DNA of 64,000 bases from Lucinisca nassula (GCA_963580285.1 OY757014.1:13716725-13780724), one strand, 5' to 3'; positions 22,445-33,098 are shown, counted from the first letter of the stretch. The notes: generated from the sequence alone by a model not told the origin. Made by a program: numbers and translations.

Positions 22445-22599
22445 ATCTTTTCCCCTTTGGTGTCTTGGATGGGAGGTTTGAGGTAATTTGATCGATTCCT
22501 GATCATTGCCATAGGCGAACGATTACAATACGAAATGCTAGTTTATTTATCACTAATCTGTGTTTTCCAATATATGCCTAGCGACCTTTTTTGACATTG

Positions 22600-22770
22600 G
22601 CAAACAGTGTATACCCAGATCAGACGCCGCAGAACGCGGCGTCTGATCTGGGTTTACAGTGTTTGCTCAAAGTACACGCATATATTTACGACTTTCCTCA
22701 AACAATACAAACCTGACACCCCTATAATTGGAAATGGATAAATCCGGAGATCCCATTGTCATATATGGGC
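22600..22770. repeat. GC-hairpin repeat (family H)
   Basis: Palindrome at 22,600-22,667 with arms CCAGATCAGACGCCGC / GCGGCGTCTGATCTGG and the flanking GCAAACAGTGT / ACAGTGTTTGC. Compared with the 8,281 copy, outer stem bases differ on both sides in a pairing-preserving way. The AT-rich tail (CAAACCTGACACCCCT) follows. Confidence 0.8.
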
Positions 22771-23359
22771 TAATTAAATACAATCTCTCATATCCGTGGT
22801 GAGTGTAAAAGAAAGCAAATGAGTGTAAAAGAAAGCAAATATTATGCCAAACTATTAGGAATGGTAATTGAGAATCTTTCGAAGCAGTTTGAAATAGAAA
22901 TAGTCCAATTACTGCCAACTGTAAAATGTTGTACTTGTTCTTTCTGTTGATACAGAAAATAGTAGCTAGCACAGTTTGCCTTGGGGTTAATCATCAACAA
23001 GCGTTAATTCAGCAATTATAGATTGCTTTACTTCTATTTTGCCAATCATCCAGTTTAAATAGGTCTTGTACAATTTATCAAATAACCAGAGCTGAAAAGT
23101 GGCACAACGCTGTTAACATCACACTGTCTTTCGATGTAACTTTGTTGAGAAAAGTGAAAGGAAAATATTTCGCAAAATTTAATTTTCGCTGTTAATTAGT
23201 GTCACGCGAAATTCCGCAAAACTTAAAAGACGGCAACACAAATAATGATGCAGCCTTATAATCCCACTGCCCAATTTGTGCATATATTTGACAAATAGAA
23301 ACTGCCCCTTAGGGGTTTGGACGACCCATTTCAAATGCAAAGTTAACTTGGCGTCTTTT

Positions 23360-23655
23360 TGTTTGTTTGCTTTGAGTTTTAACGTCCCCGTCAACACTGT
23401 GTCAGTCATTTTGGAGACGTTGCTTCCAATTTTGTGGGTCTTTTATCCGACATGAGATGAAATGACATCTCAATCCTGCCGCCCAATTAAACAAGTAGGA
23501 TTTATATGCATGGACGATCCAACTCGCATCACTTTTCCTGGGCATGCTTAGAACCTATAAGCAGTTTACCAGTACACAAGTGCGGTTGGTTTCAGCTTTG
23601 CGTGGAGGCATCATGCAGCCCATCTATTTCTTAAAACCCCTACGGGCATAGGTGG
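23360..23655 (-). mobile_element. Family S SINE present in both duplicates
   Basis: Flanked by AACTTGGCGTCT (23,346-23,357) and AACTTGGCATCT (23,657 on). The same site is occupied at 37,334 in copy B, so this insertion predates the duplication. Confidence 0.85.
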
Positions 23656-23917
23656 AACTTGGCATCTGCCGTTTTTGTTGATGGAAATGAAAGAAGCGCT
23701 GACAACAAGGATGCTAGTCGCAGGTAATCAAAACATAAAACTGGCAATTGTTTCTTATGAAAAGTATTTTTCCCCTTTTGTTTGCGAATACCCACAGTCT
23801 ATGTTTCTGCTCAAAAACAAGAAAAAATGTATATTCATGCAAATCTATTTTTTTCAGTATGAAGTGGGGTTTACGGGTATCTTCGTGTCATGAACTTGTA
23901 AAAGTAATGGACAGTAT

Positions 23918-24380
23918 CAAAATAGAAGTAATCGATTTAAGTTACCCATACCGCTCATCAGAAACACCAAAGGCAAAGAAACCTAAACACGAAATACCTG
24001 GATTCGTTTGTTTGTTTGATTTGAGATTTAACCTCCCCGTCTTCACTGTACATTTTGGAGACGTTGCTTCCAATTTTTGGGACTTTTACCAGACATTGAG
24101 ATGAAACGACATCTTAGGCCCTGTCGCCCAATGAAGCCAATAGGGTTTATAAGCATGGACACTCCGACTCGCACCTCTTTACCTGGGCAGGCTTAGATCC
24201 CCTAAGCGGTTAACCAGAACTCGTGTGCGGGTCGGATTTCAGCTCTGCATGGAAGCATCATGCAGCCCATCTATTTCTTCAAGCCCCGATGGGCGGGGGC
24301 CGACGAAATACCTAGACCTTTATGGAAACATCAATAGCGGAAAGCCAAAAGGACAGTTACCTTCCCACAAAATCAACCCC
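23918..24380 (-). mobile_element. R tail split by a family S SINE
   Basis: R-tail fragments 23,918-24,002 and 24,303-24,380 flank a SINE (24,004-24,304). The target duplication CGAAATACCT is seen at both edges. The same nested arrangement is at 37,785-38,240. Confidence 0.75.
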
Positions 24381-24502
24381 AAAGAAAATGTTTTGTTTAA
24401 ACCAGGTGATCAATATTATTATGTCTAGTTACATGTCCAAAAGTAACTGATTTTGTCTGAGGCTTTCGTCTGTAGTACTGTTGACGTTATCAACAATAAC
24501 AA

Positions 24503-24650
24503 ATATGTAGGACTCAGGTCGAGGGCCGGTCCCAGATTAAGGGCCGGCCCCAGATCGTGGGCCGATTTCCGAATCGTGGGTCGATTGTATAGAACATCGA
24601 GGGCCGATACTGTTTCCCCCAAATCGTGGGCCGATTTCCACTTCCGGTTG
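24503..24650. repeat. ~21-bp GC-rich short repeat
   Basis: Repeats of AGATCGTGGGCCGATTTCC-like text, with a counterpart at 38,378-38,505. The Arg/Trp/Pro-rich open frames on both strands are by-products. Confidence 0.65.
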
Positions 24651-24676
24651 TTCAAGTTTTGAAAATTAGCCAAAAA

Positions 24677-25006
24677 GTTGTCAACTTGCTTGGGAGATTG
24701 TTTTCTGGGAAATGGTATCAAAGATGTTGCTTTTGTGATGGAATAATAAATTGTCATTCTGAGCATATATTATTACACTGTAATAAGATGAATGACTTTC
24801 GTGACACCTTTTGGAAAAGATTGCTGGATCGGTTCGGTGTAGCTTTCTTTGTTACATATATGGCATTCGAACCGGACAGGCAAATTGACCTGCTTTTTTC
24901 TGGCTGTCGTGAAATTCTAGATACAGAAGCGGATGTCACTGACTTCATGAAGATATTTATGATTTCAACGGCGAAGATATATGTTCCATCGGTAGTCCAT
25001 ATATGA
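24677..25006 (+). pseudogene. LINE ORF2 C-terminus (zinc-knuckle region)
   Basis: About 105 residues. The motif CCFCDG..NCHSEHILLHC is the CxxC...HxxLxxC knuckle found after the reverse transcriptase in I/Jockey-like LINE ORF2 proteins. It is followed by a hydrophobic region (WKRLLDRFG) and a segment ending SVVHI plus TGA. The reverse transcriptase itself is missing, so the copy is 5' truncated and non-autonomous. The frame is uninterrupted, so the insertion may be fairly young. Confidence 0.6.
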
Positions 25007-26230
25007 TACATATTTGTTGCATGTATGCTATTATAGTCATGGAATGAATACGTTAACACATATAACGAATGTTACATGAATGGTCATTTCATATGAAATT
25101 TATTGGACTTGCATATGGCGAATTTAATGGATTTCATATGGGGCGACCACGAGTGTAAAATGTGTTTATCATATACCAGTTTAAAATCGAATCTTATGGT
25201 CGTAACTCGAAGAATCTGAATGGCGGCTCATGGATGTATGTGATATCCGATTCTACATGTGGGGTGTTTCATTTTATGACACAACATTGTCCACTTAACA
25301 ACAGTGATGTCATATGGTAAAATAATTTTTATCATATGACGCCGCGTCTGAGAGTGAAATAACGCCATGTAATAAATTCGATAATCCGCTTGTGGATTAA
25401 ATATGAAAATTAGGTAGATACGGCCCGTAGGGTTACATGTATGGCGTCCTCAGCGACGTCGCGTTTTGTAATGACAAAATAGTGACATTTTTGTCAATAA
25501 TGAATAAAATTGTTTTTAATTGTCATAATTTTTTGATACATAGACTTTTGCAGTCGTGCTCATGCATTGTTGAGTTTGCTAAGCTCCTGGAGAAAAGACA
25601 AAATGCTCGGCAAAGCATCGCATTTTATCCCTTTTCTTCAACTTCTTTGATGAATTCAGTAATGCAGGGGCGCTCATGTAAGATACTCTATATAATAATT
25701 TCTATAACGACCTATATTCCAGGAAGGAAATTCAGTCCGTTGGAACCGTCCTACAGCTTGTATATCTTTTTTTCTCCCTCACCCGTGGGTTTCTTGCATT
25801 TCGTTTCGGCAAGGATCTTGCATGTTTACGGTGCGGCGCAATGGATGTTCCGTTGGCTTCTGCACTGACTAGTTATAGAGCCGAGGTCAGCGTGACATCG
25901 CTCTGTGTCGTGCACAGACGTTTTGGGTTTTGGGTGAGTAGATGACCAAGAGTAAGTGTGTACTGCGGCATTGCAGGGTAGATATTTATTGTGCTTCACA
26001 GCAAAAAATACCAAAAAATACTCAGTAATTTCAGTGGCTCTGAAGTCCCACTGACAACATATCACATTTCTAAACAGTCCTGATACCTCAAACGGTTGTT
26101 GAGGTATCGTGATCGTATTGCAGTCACCTCTAGTTTGTATATAGCTGTATATGTGTTCATAGTATTTGTATTGTATTGTTTTCTAAATGTTCATGTTTCA
26201 TGTACTCTTCATATTTGGAGGAAATAAAGA
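24677..26230 (+). mobile_element. 5'-truncated LINE 3' end, in copy A only
   Basis: This block is absent from copy B, where ~38,540-38,645 holds other sequence. It begins inside a coding region and ends near AATAAAGATATAT (26,223), a plausible LINE 3' end. The 25,010-26,220 part appears to be an unusually long 3' UTR without open frames of note. Alternatively copy B lost the block. Confidence 0.6.
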
Positions 26231-27197
26231 TATATACGATTACTGTGTTTCGGCGCATTTCGCCATCAACTTTCTTTGTGTCAACATCGAGGTTAAAAGA
26301 TCACAGAAAATCAATTATAACATGCATCATACCTGTTTTATTGATCAGGTATTTCCCTGTCCCATGTTATTCCAGTAATTTTCATCTTATGTATTTATTT
26401 ATTGAGCCCTAAAGGAATAATTACTTTTTATTTTCGTCAGAAAATACTGTTCTAGAATACTTGGTGCAAAGGCTCTAAACAGTGTCCTCACCTGCAATCA
26501 GTCATTCGAAGGAAGGACTGTTTGCAGTGTAGTGGCAACAGCATCGCTCTATTGTACGATCGTTGTATGTGTTAGCAATTAGTCCATGCTCGGTGTCGGA
26601 CAACGGCTGCATAGAATGCTTCGTATTATGGCAGTTATCTCCCTTACACCTCAGCCTTCGTAAACTTAACCCAATTGATTGTGCTATATTTTATGTTCAC
26701 TATGGTGCCTGAATGACCGGAACTGCATAACCGTGATATTCTATATGCTACTGCATATAAATAACATTCACCGTGTATATGACATGATGTTCATTTTATT
26801 TTATCAAGATCATCTCACCAATCATTATATCCCAGTTATCATCCTAAAATGATGTCATATAGGTTACCGCTTCTGTGAAAGCAGCTGCAGTGCTATATCA
26901 ATTATTCTTGTTGTCATTCGATAGTAGATATGCGCATTTTATTTATTTTTAGGATGCCCTTCTTCTTCATCTTCCCTGATCTTCATTTATCAATAAATAA
27001 ATCTTGAAATATCAACCTGTCTTGATATCTGTCTAAGAAGAAAAGACTCTTGTGCGACATATACATATACATATACAGATATAACTGAACCATTCTTAAA
27101 AGAATTATGAGAGAATTATGAGAGACTATTTAGATTTCTTTCATGTCTATTAAGACACTAGTAAATATACTCGGTCAGAATACATCACCGAACTGAA

Positions 27198-27240
27198 ACA
27201 TATGGAGTGTACAAGTATTTCTGGACCAGACTAGATTTTA
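27198..27240 (-). repeat. Remnant of the hammerhead repeat, core lost
   Basis: ACATATGGAGTGTACAAG and CCAGACTAG match the arm next to the hammerhead in 22,300-22,340, but the CUGAUGA and stem II parts are absent. A parallel remnant lies at 39,590-39,630 in copy B. Confidence 0.5.
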
Positions 27241-27301
27241 TTGGGAAGATATCAGCTAGCCTCTTTTCGGAAGGCAAATTAATTATATAGTTGAAACCTC
27301 A

Positions 27302-27680
27302 GTGTTTTTTAATTTATTTAAATCTTATGTTCGGCATAGCCCCAGTTGGAGACTACCGAGGCCCCGTTTTTGGATTTACATATGTCTACATCTGTCTATT
27401 GTAGATAGGTTTGTTTATTGTAAAATTTATGATAAACGCGATGATTTTGATTTTGAGATTGTAAATTTTCCTTACTTGGATGGAGATGTTCCTCGTGCGG
27501 CATCATATGGCGTTTATATTTTGACATTAATTCGATTAGCCAGAGTGTCATGTAACTTAATAAATTGTTTACTGCTAAAATTCAAAATCAGTGTTATCGG
27601 TATGATAAACTACCCAAAGCCTTTTCAAAATTCTATAGACGTCATTCTGATTTAATTTCAAAATTCAATATTGGACTTCA
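27302..27680 (+). pseudogene. Retroelement R reverse-transcriptase C-terminus
   Basis: Encodes LHLSIVDRFVYCKIYDKRDD, then DFDFEIVNFPYLDGDVPRAA, SYGVYI and LIRLAR, then drifts out of frame near 27,560. I read it as the region after the catalytic palm of a reverse transcriptase, comparable in position to Penelope-type proteins where a conserved F-D and an R-rich segment follow. Family placement is uncertain. It is joined to a 3' UTR (27,690-28,180) with no C-terminal end, showing an internal deletion. Confidence 0.6.
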
Positions 27681-27689
27681 TCGGAGTCT

Positions 27690-28185
27690 AACTGTTGGTT
27701 TTCTTTTGCTCCAGCATTTCAGTGGTTTCTTGCTGTCGAGTCCTCACCGTTGTCTCACCTCTGTGTTTCTTTGATTTCTGTGTTCACGGAGATGTTGCAC
27801 TGATGAGTTAGGATGCCTTCATGCGGACTGAACAAATTATTTGTCTAAATCGCGACGGAAGTAAGGGCGAGGATTGTGGCCACGTAAAATCGATTTAAGC
27901 CCCCCAGTGGAAATCTTCCACTGACCGTTCCAAGGCGGCTCTTCTGTGGCGATTTATTTATGTTGTTGTTTGTTACTTACTGTGTGTATCACTTGTGTCT
28001 TTTAATTTTGGATGGTCATATGGCCATTTTGTGGGAAAGTAACTGTCCATATGGCCTTCCTTTGATTAGGTTTCCATTATGGTCTGGTCGCTTAATGTTT
28101 GTATTTCTTTCCCTTTGGTGTCTTTTATGGATGGAGTAAGTTAATTGTATCAATTCCTGATCTGTGTTTTACTTCTACTTTTAAA
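27690..28185 (+). mobile_element. Retroelement R 3' UTR
   Basis: Runs CATCGGAGTCTAACTGTTGG, TGCTGTCGAGTCCTCACCG, GTTGCACTGATGAGTTAGG, CATGCGGACTGAACAAATT, ACTGACCGTTCCAAGGCGGC, ATGGCCATTTTGTGGGAAAG and TTTACTTCTACTTTT. Confidence 0.8.
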
Positions 28186-28680
28186 TCTCTTCTGCAACAA
28201 GGTCTATCGGAACCCGAATTTTATGGTGACTTAGTATATAAATTTTCAGAAAAATATATCAATGCAGTGACTTCAGGACCCATTTTCAAAAAATCATCCT
28301 TCGATATGAAAAGATAGAGTACAGCATAAATGTTATACGACAGGCTGCATGCATGGTAGGTAACTCAATCACGGTTGACAACTTTACTTCCCTCTTTAAT
28401 TGCACGCCGGAGGGTCAGACCTCAGATTTTATGACGGTTCAAGCGTAAAGGCTTATGTTGACACCTCAGTGTTTTTTAATTTATTTAAATCTTATGTTCG
28501 GCATAGCCCCAGTTGGAGACTACCGAGGCCACGTTTTTGGATTTACATATATCTACATCTGTCTATTGCAGATAGGTTTGTCTATTGTAAAATTTATGAT
28601 AAACGCGATGATTTTGATTTTGAGATTGTTAATTTTCCTTTCTTGGATGGTGATGTTCCTCGTGCGGGTAAAGGCTTATG
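28186..28680 (+). pseudogene. Two scrambled R coding fragments
   Basis: 28,186-28,450 carries the extreme C-terminus (QQGLSEPEFYGDLVYKF, then CACGCCGGAGGGTCAG). 28,452-28,672 restarts at the earlier DFDFEIVNFPFLDGDVPRA segment. The order is therefore C-terminus before middle, a head-to-tail junction of two copies. Both are broken. Confidence 0.65.
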
Positions 28681-29680
28681 TTGCACTGATGAGTTAGGAG
28701 GCTTTCATGCGGACTGAACAAATTATTTGTCTAAATCGCGACGGAAGTAAGGGCGAGGATTGTGGCCACGTAAAATCGATTTAACCCCCCCCCCCACCCC
28801 AGTGGAAATCATTCTACTGACCGTTCCAGGGCGGTTCTTCTGTGGCGGTTTATTTATGGTGTTGTTTGTTACTTACTGTGTGTATCACTTGTGTCTTTTT
28901 ATTTTGGATGGCCATATGGCCATTTTGTGGGAAAGTAACTGTCCTTATGGCCTTCCTTTGTTTAGGTTTCCATTATGGTCTGGTCGCTTAATGTTTGTGT
29001 TTCTTCCCCTTTAGTGTCTTTGATGGGTGGAGTAAGTTAATTGTATCGATTCCTGATCTTTGTTTTACTTCTACTTTACTGAGAATCAGAGAGTGACTTA
29101 TTTTATGTAGTGTTGATTGATGCCTGGTGCTCTGTCTATGGTCGGGCCCATCGGAGTCTAACTGTTGGTCTGCGTTTGTTCCAGCATTTCTGTGGTTTCT
29201 TTCTGTCGAGTCCTCATCGTTGTTTTATCTCTGTGGTTGTTTGATTTTTGTGTTCACAGAGATGTTGCACTGATGAGTAAGGAGGCATCCATGCGGACTT
29301 AACAAATTAATTGTCTAAATCGCGATGGAAATAAGGGCGAGGATTGTGGCCACGTAAAATCGATTTAGGCATCCCAACCCCCAGTGGAATTCGTTTCACT
29401 GACCGTTCCAAGGCGGTTCTTCTGTTGCATTTAATTTTTGTTATGGTTTGTCTTTGAGTGTGTGTATCGCTTATATTATTTTGTTTTAGAAAGCCTATTG
29501 GCCATTTTGCGGAAAAGTAACTATTCTTTTGGCTTTCCGCTATTGATGCATCCATTAGGGTCTAGTTGTTTCATGTTTGTGCTTTTTTTCCCTTTGGTGT
29601 CTCTGATGGGAGCTGTATCGATTCCTGATCATTGCCCTCACATCTATTTTAGTACTACTGAAAACGTGCCTTGTCTCAGT
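28676..29680 (+). mobile_element. Two tandem retroelement R 3' tails
   Basis: 28,676-29,090 and 29,100-29,680 are consecutive R tails of differing subfamily (TACTTACTGTGTGTATCAC versus TCTTTGAGTGTGTGTATCGC). A C-run is at 28,785-28,799. The head-to-tail arrangement matches the pattern in copy B at 40,955-42,105. Confidence 0.75.
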
Positions 29681-29711
29681 CTCAACCATTACGTGAACGA
29701 GTCCGTGAAAT

Positions 29712-29945
29712 GAAGTCCGCCTCAAACCCCACTTTATATAGAGAAAACTGGGGTTTACCGGGGTAGTCAATATTTTTCTAATTTCTGCTCCAAGATATAG
29801 GTTGTGTGTGCACGTTTGAACTTTCTAACGAACACACACAACCTATGTTTTGAGCATTTTGAGGAAAAATATGAAGGATTTTCGTCAGAAAAGAAGCCAT
29901 TTTAGAGATGTGAAAAATGCACTATGCCGTACGGGTGTGTTATCG
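29712..29945. mobile_element. MITE M1 with collapsed hairpin
   Basis: Same insertion as 42,150-42,395 in copy B, but the central hairpin is reduced to CACGTTTGAACTTTCTAACG. The arms up to the loop are deleted here and intact in copy B (GAACCGCCTCAATGAGGCGG). Confidence 0.8.
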
Positions 29946-31370
29946 TAGTAACAGGCATCACCTACCAACCATGGTCAATACCATGTCGTTTTCGCTAATA
30001 GTAATTCGGTGGATCACGAGCATCAGCGAAGTCGTGAAATGGGTCAGGGTCAAACTTAGGATCAGCATCTAAAAAAACACACACACAAAAAAAAATCAAC
30101 AAACATCACATATGGTCATCACTTGGTTGTACTCAAATACCTGATACTACGTACAAATTTCAAGGCAATCAGCCAAACGAGTCTGGTGAAGATTTTATAT
30201 CACCGTATTTGAGCATGGCGGCAATCATGGGGTCAGGGCCATCCATCGGCAGGAGGATGAACATGACATTTGACTGAGATCGGCCCACTGATTTCAGACG
30301 TGCTTTGACATTTTGATAGACATTCAGTATAGGGACCAAGATAAATGTCATTGGGAAGCCTTTAAGCGTTTGCAGTTTTGACGTGAATGTAATAACTCCT
30401 TTTATATTAAGGCAACAATTGTTGTTTCATCTATTTCCTATTCAAAGCCTCAAAGTTTAATCTTGTCGTAAAATAAGTCAATGACAGCCTCGGGTCATCA
30501 TTTCAAAAAATCTGGTAATACCCAGTCACATGCATGACGTTACATGCAATCGGCCTGGTGGTTCTTGAAAAGTACATTTTTTCAATCTTAATTTTGCATA
30601 CATGGATAGGCGACCATCTTAGTCGTGTGACCTGGGCAAGTCGAATAAACTGTCGTTCTCCAGTTTGCCAGGAGCCTGCACATGACATTTGATTTAAACC
30701 AGCACAGCAGATGAGGATGTCTATCATCCTTTTAGCTCCACTTAAGCCTTTGGAAACAATCTGGTCTGATCGCAGGTATAATAAATTGAATCGAAGGCAT
30801 GATCAGGAATCGATACAATTACGTCATTTCAGATGTATGTTTAGCTCACATTACTCCGCATGCTTCTGGCTGTAGGATATTGTCAGTTGTATATCTGATG
30901 AACATGACTTGGGAAATCTTCCAACATTTACTCTACAATTTAAATGAGGAAATAATTGTAAACAAAATTGTCATTTGTAGAGGTAAATCCGACGAATCAC
31001 CTGCCCACACGACTAATTTCAATACAGTTACCCTTATTTATTTTAAGGATTAAAAATTCTAGAATTTTATCGCCCACCAAACGTCAGACAACGACTAATA
31101 CATTTACATAATGACTTCGGATTTCCAAAGTGCGTTTGAATTAATCTTACAGATCTCACGGTTATTGTTGTGGAGCCATTTCATACGTATGACAGAGCTG
31201 TTAGCTTAATTAAGTAAAACAAACACTTAATTAAATTCTCATTTAGTTTATACTAATTTATTATAGTTCGATTGCGATGAAAGCTTCAAGCTTATTTAAT
31301 CGCTCTCGAACACTCATTCCCAGGTCACACGACTAAGATGGTCTCATTTGATCATTACGGATAACATATG
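29946..31370. other. Duplicated non-coding stretch
   Basis: Matches 42,396-44,000 in copy B almost throughout. Short minus-strand frames (30,169-30,351; 30,503-30,727) are not conserved in length between the copies, which argues against coding. Confidence 0.6.
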
Positions 31371-31371
31371 A

Positions 31372-31480
31372 GCCAGCGCATGACAAAACCTAGACATGTG
31401 CGCCCAACGAAGACTCAGATCAGCCTGCGCATCCGCGAAGTCTGATCAGAGTCTTCGTTGTGCGCTCTTATGATAGCTAA
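31372..31480. repeat. Hairpin repeat (family H relative)
   Basis: CAACGAAGACTC and GAGTCTTCGTTG arms flank GATCAG...CTGATC. The inner GATCAG word is shared with the other family H hairpins, while the outer stem is different. Confidence 0.6.
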
Positions 31481-31677
31481 GGGTCCTATGCTCCTCCATG
31501 CAGCAAGAGAAGTCTCTGGTTAGACTTTATGGATGTGGAGGCTGCTCTTAGTCTTCGATGGGTGCACATGTCTTATTGTAGGATTTGTCGTGCGCACGCA
31601 CATATTCGTGTGCTGAAAATGGCGTCTTTACTATATCTAGTCCTGGCATTTTTCAGATGAAAATTGTTAAAAACTCT

Positions 31678-31790
31678 AGTCCAAATATAGATTGTGGGTG
31701 CTCGCACCAACAATATGTTTTATGAAAAAATAGGAAGATAATGGATTTTCCGTTAAACCTCACATTTCTTTTTTTTTTTTTTTTAATTCC
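31678..31790. repeat. M1 fragment and T-run at the copy A boundary
   Basis: ATATAGATTGTGGGTGCTCG (M1 half hairpin) is followed by ACCAACAATATG. Homology to copy B ends at ~31,765. An 18-base T-run (31,769-31,786) marks the junction with the Polinton-bearing block. Confidence 0.6.
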
Positions 31791-32279
31791 ATCATCAGAT
31801 TTAACAGAGATCCACAATTAACACACAAGAGCACAAGTTACAATACATTACCATATTATAGAAAAAAGATACAAACAGACCGGTATAACTTTTTAAGCCG
31901 GAAACTGTGGAGCAGTTTACTATCATTCCAATATTGAGGGGTCGCTGATGAAGTCACACACAGAGTTATCTTCCATAGTAGTATAGGCGGCACTTTGGCC
32001 CCAATGACGTCACAAGACGGTCGACAAGATGGCCGCCATTTTGACCATCGATGACCTCGCAGGGGTCGCTCCACGGGGTTTGTGACCGAAATGGCCGCCA
32101 TTCCTGACCCTCGCGGGGGTCTCCGGATGACCTTTGCGGGGAGGGGGTGACGCGTTTAGTAGAAACGCCCTAGACCACGGGAAGGTAGCGTCACCTTCTT
32201 GGGCACGGTGCGCCGACAAAGGGCGCTCCACATCCGTTCCGGTTATCTTTCATCCAAGCATTAGCGCTTCACATCCGTT
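31791..32279. other. GC-rich flank downstream of the Polinton genes
   Basis: No gene identified. Contains one TGACGTCA palindrome (32,004-32,011; cAMP-response-type site) and two GGCCGCCAT blocks (32,031 and 32,092, YY1-like words). GACC(A/C)TCG.(T/G)GACC and AGGGGTC(G/T)C are locally repeated. Minus-strand frames of 73 and 81 codons overlap and share no recognisable domain. CpG is unusually frequent relative to the flanks. Confidence 0.4.
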
Positions 32280-32714
32280 TCATTTAATTTTCGTAAGCAT
32301 TCTTTTCATTTTTGACACAATCATGCGATCGTTTTGCTTCTTTCGGCGTGGACTGAATTCTTTGATAATGTCTCTCATCGATTTTCCTCGAGCTCTCTTC
32401 ATCACATAGTACGCGCAGTATAGTCTGCATACGTTAGACCCGGACTGTTGGAGTTGTACAGCGTTCATCAGGTAGGGTTTATCGAGTAACTCTTCAAATC
32501 TAACGCCGTAATCTCTAGGATCGTTTCCTACTGAATCGAAAAATTCGTATGGTCCGCGCACGGGAAAATAGATTGTTACCCAGTGCTCCCCTCTTTCTTT
32601 ACTAGTGGCCGTGTTGGAAATGACGAACCTTCCTCTTCGTTTTTTAGTTTGGTCCGCTGCGCAGACAGTCACGGGATATCCAGAAAGTATACGAGTCAGT
32701 TGATCGCTGTTCAT
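32280..32714 (-). CDS. Adenain-like cysteine protease (Polinton PRO)
   Basis: 144 residues. Cysteine protease of peptidase family C5, which in adenoviruses and Polintons is thought to process capsid proteins during virion maturation. The triad is visible: His44 (GEHWVTIYF), Asp60 (EFFDSVGNDP) and Cys96 (GSNVCRLYC), with Gln89 seven residues before the Cys as the oxyanion glutamine. The family usually has Gly after the nucleophile (CGxxC); here it is Arg (CRLYC), an oddity that could affect activity. A basic C-terminus (PRRKKQ, KMKRM) may bind nucleic acid. At 144 residues it is shorter than typical (~200) but spans the whole core. It starts 6 bases after the upstream gene's stop. Confidence 0.88.
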   Translation of the reverse strand: MNSDQLTRILSGYPVTVCAADQTKKRRGRFVISNTATSKERGEHWVTIYFPVRGPYEFFDSVGNDPRDYGVRFEELLDKPYLMNAVQLQQSGSNVCRLYCAYYVMKRARGKSMRDIIKEFSPRRKKQNDRMIVSKMKRMLTKIK

Positions 32715-32720
32715 CGTGGC

Positions 32721-33098
32721 TTAATATTTAAAGGTTGTCCAGTCTACCATCTGCCCGTTTTTTACTCGCGTTTTCTTACGATCGGAAGTCTCGCCCTTTT
32801 GCTCCTTTTGTAATCGAGCTAGATCTGACTTTGCCATTTCGACCGCTTGAGCCACGGGAGTGACCAATTTCACCACGGGCTTTTGTTGTTCCCGCATTTC
32901 TATTTCCTTTTGACGTTGTTCTTCCATTTCTTTTAGAAGTCGGTTTCTTCTACCGCTACCGACGATGTACCGCCCCATGTAATCGGGCTGTACGTAGCCC
33001 TCGCTCAAGTCTTTGAAATGCTGGTACCACGCGTCGTAGTCCGGGACATAAGGCACCCATTTATCCAGTTTTACGTCGTACACTTCGATCGATCCCAT
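32721..33098 (-). CDS. Polinton-associated protein of unknown function (125 aa)
   Basis: 125 residues. The N-terminal third is aromatic (KWVPYVPDYDAWYQHF, then GYVQPDYMGRYIVGSG). The centre is a highly charged, probably helical stretch (residues ~49-75, LLKEMEEQRQKEIEMREQQK) that could form a coiled coil. The C-terminus is basic. No signal peptide or membrane segment. Its place immediately before the protease matches the small accessory or minor structural genes of Polintons, but I cannot assign a named family. The frame is complete with its own ATG. Confidence 0.75.
   Translation of the reverse strand: MGSIEVYDVKLDKWVPYVPDYDAWYQHFKDLSEGYVQPDYMGRYIVGSGRRNRLLKEMEEQRQKEIEMREQQKPVVKLVTPVAQAVEMAKSDLARLQKEQKGETSDRKKTRVKNGQMVDWTTFKY

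Larger units (their letters stand above)
21855..22515 (+). mobile_element. Retroelement R 3' tail, split by a retrozyme-like unit
   Basis: 21,855-22,239 and 22,445-22,515 together form the R tail (TCACGTAAAATTGATTTAA, TACTGACCGTTCCAAGGCGG, TTTTGTGGGAAAATAACTG, then CTTTTCCCCTTTGGTGTCT, GATCATTGCC). The 205-bp insertion at 22,240-22,444 is the hammerhead-bearing repeat. Confidence 0.75.
22845..31765. repeat. Segmental duplication, copy A (~8.9 kb)
   Basis: Collinear with 36,855-44,095: the TTCGAAGCAGTTTGAA.AGAAATAG start, the same SINE insertions with the same target sites, the AGGGCCGATACTGTTT block, the long non-coding stretch (TTATCTCCCTTACACCTCAGCC), the reverse-transcriptase fragments, R tails, one M1 MITE, the CATGGCGGC..TCAT block, and GGTGCTCG.ACCAACAATATG at the end. 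Copy A alone has a ~1.55-kb LINE-derived segment (24,677-26,230); copy B alone has a late SINE (43,648-43,959). Confidence 0.9.

Noticed and set aside
27808..27835. CTGATGAG in the retroelement R tail as another hammerhead
   Set aside because: No GAAA core or stem II follows; the later GAAC does not fit, and the flanks do not pair.
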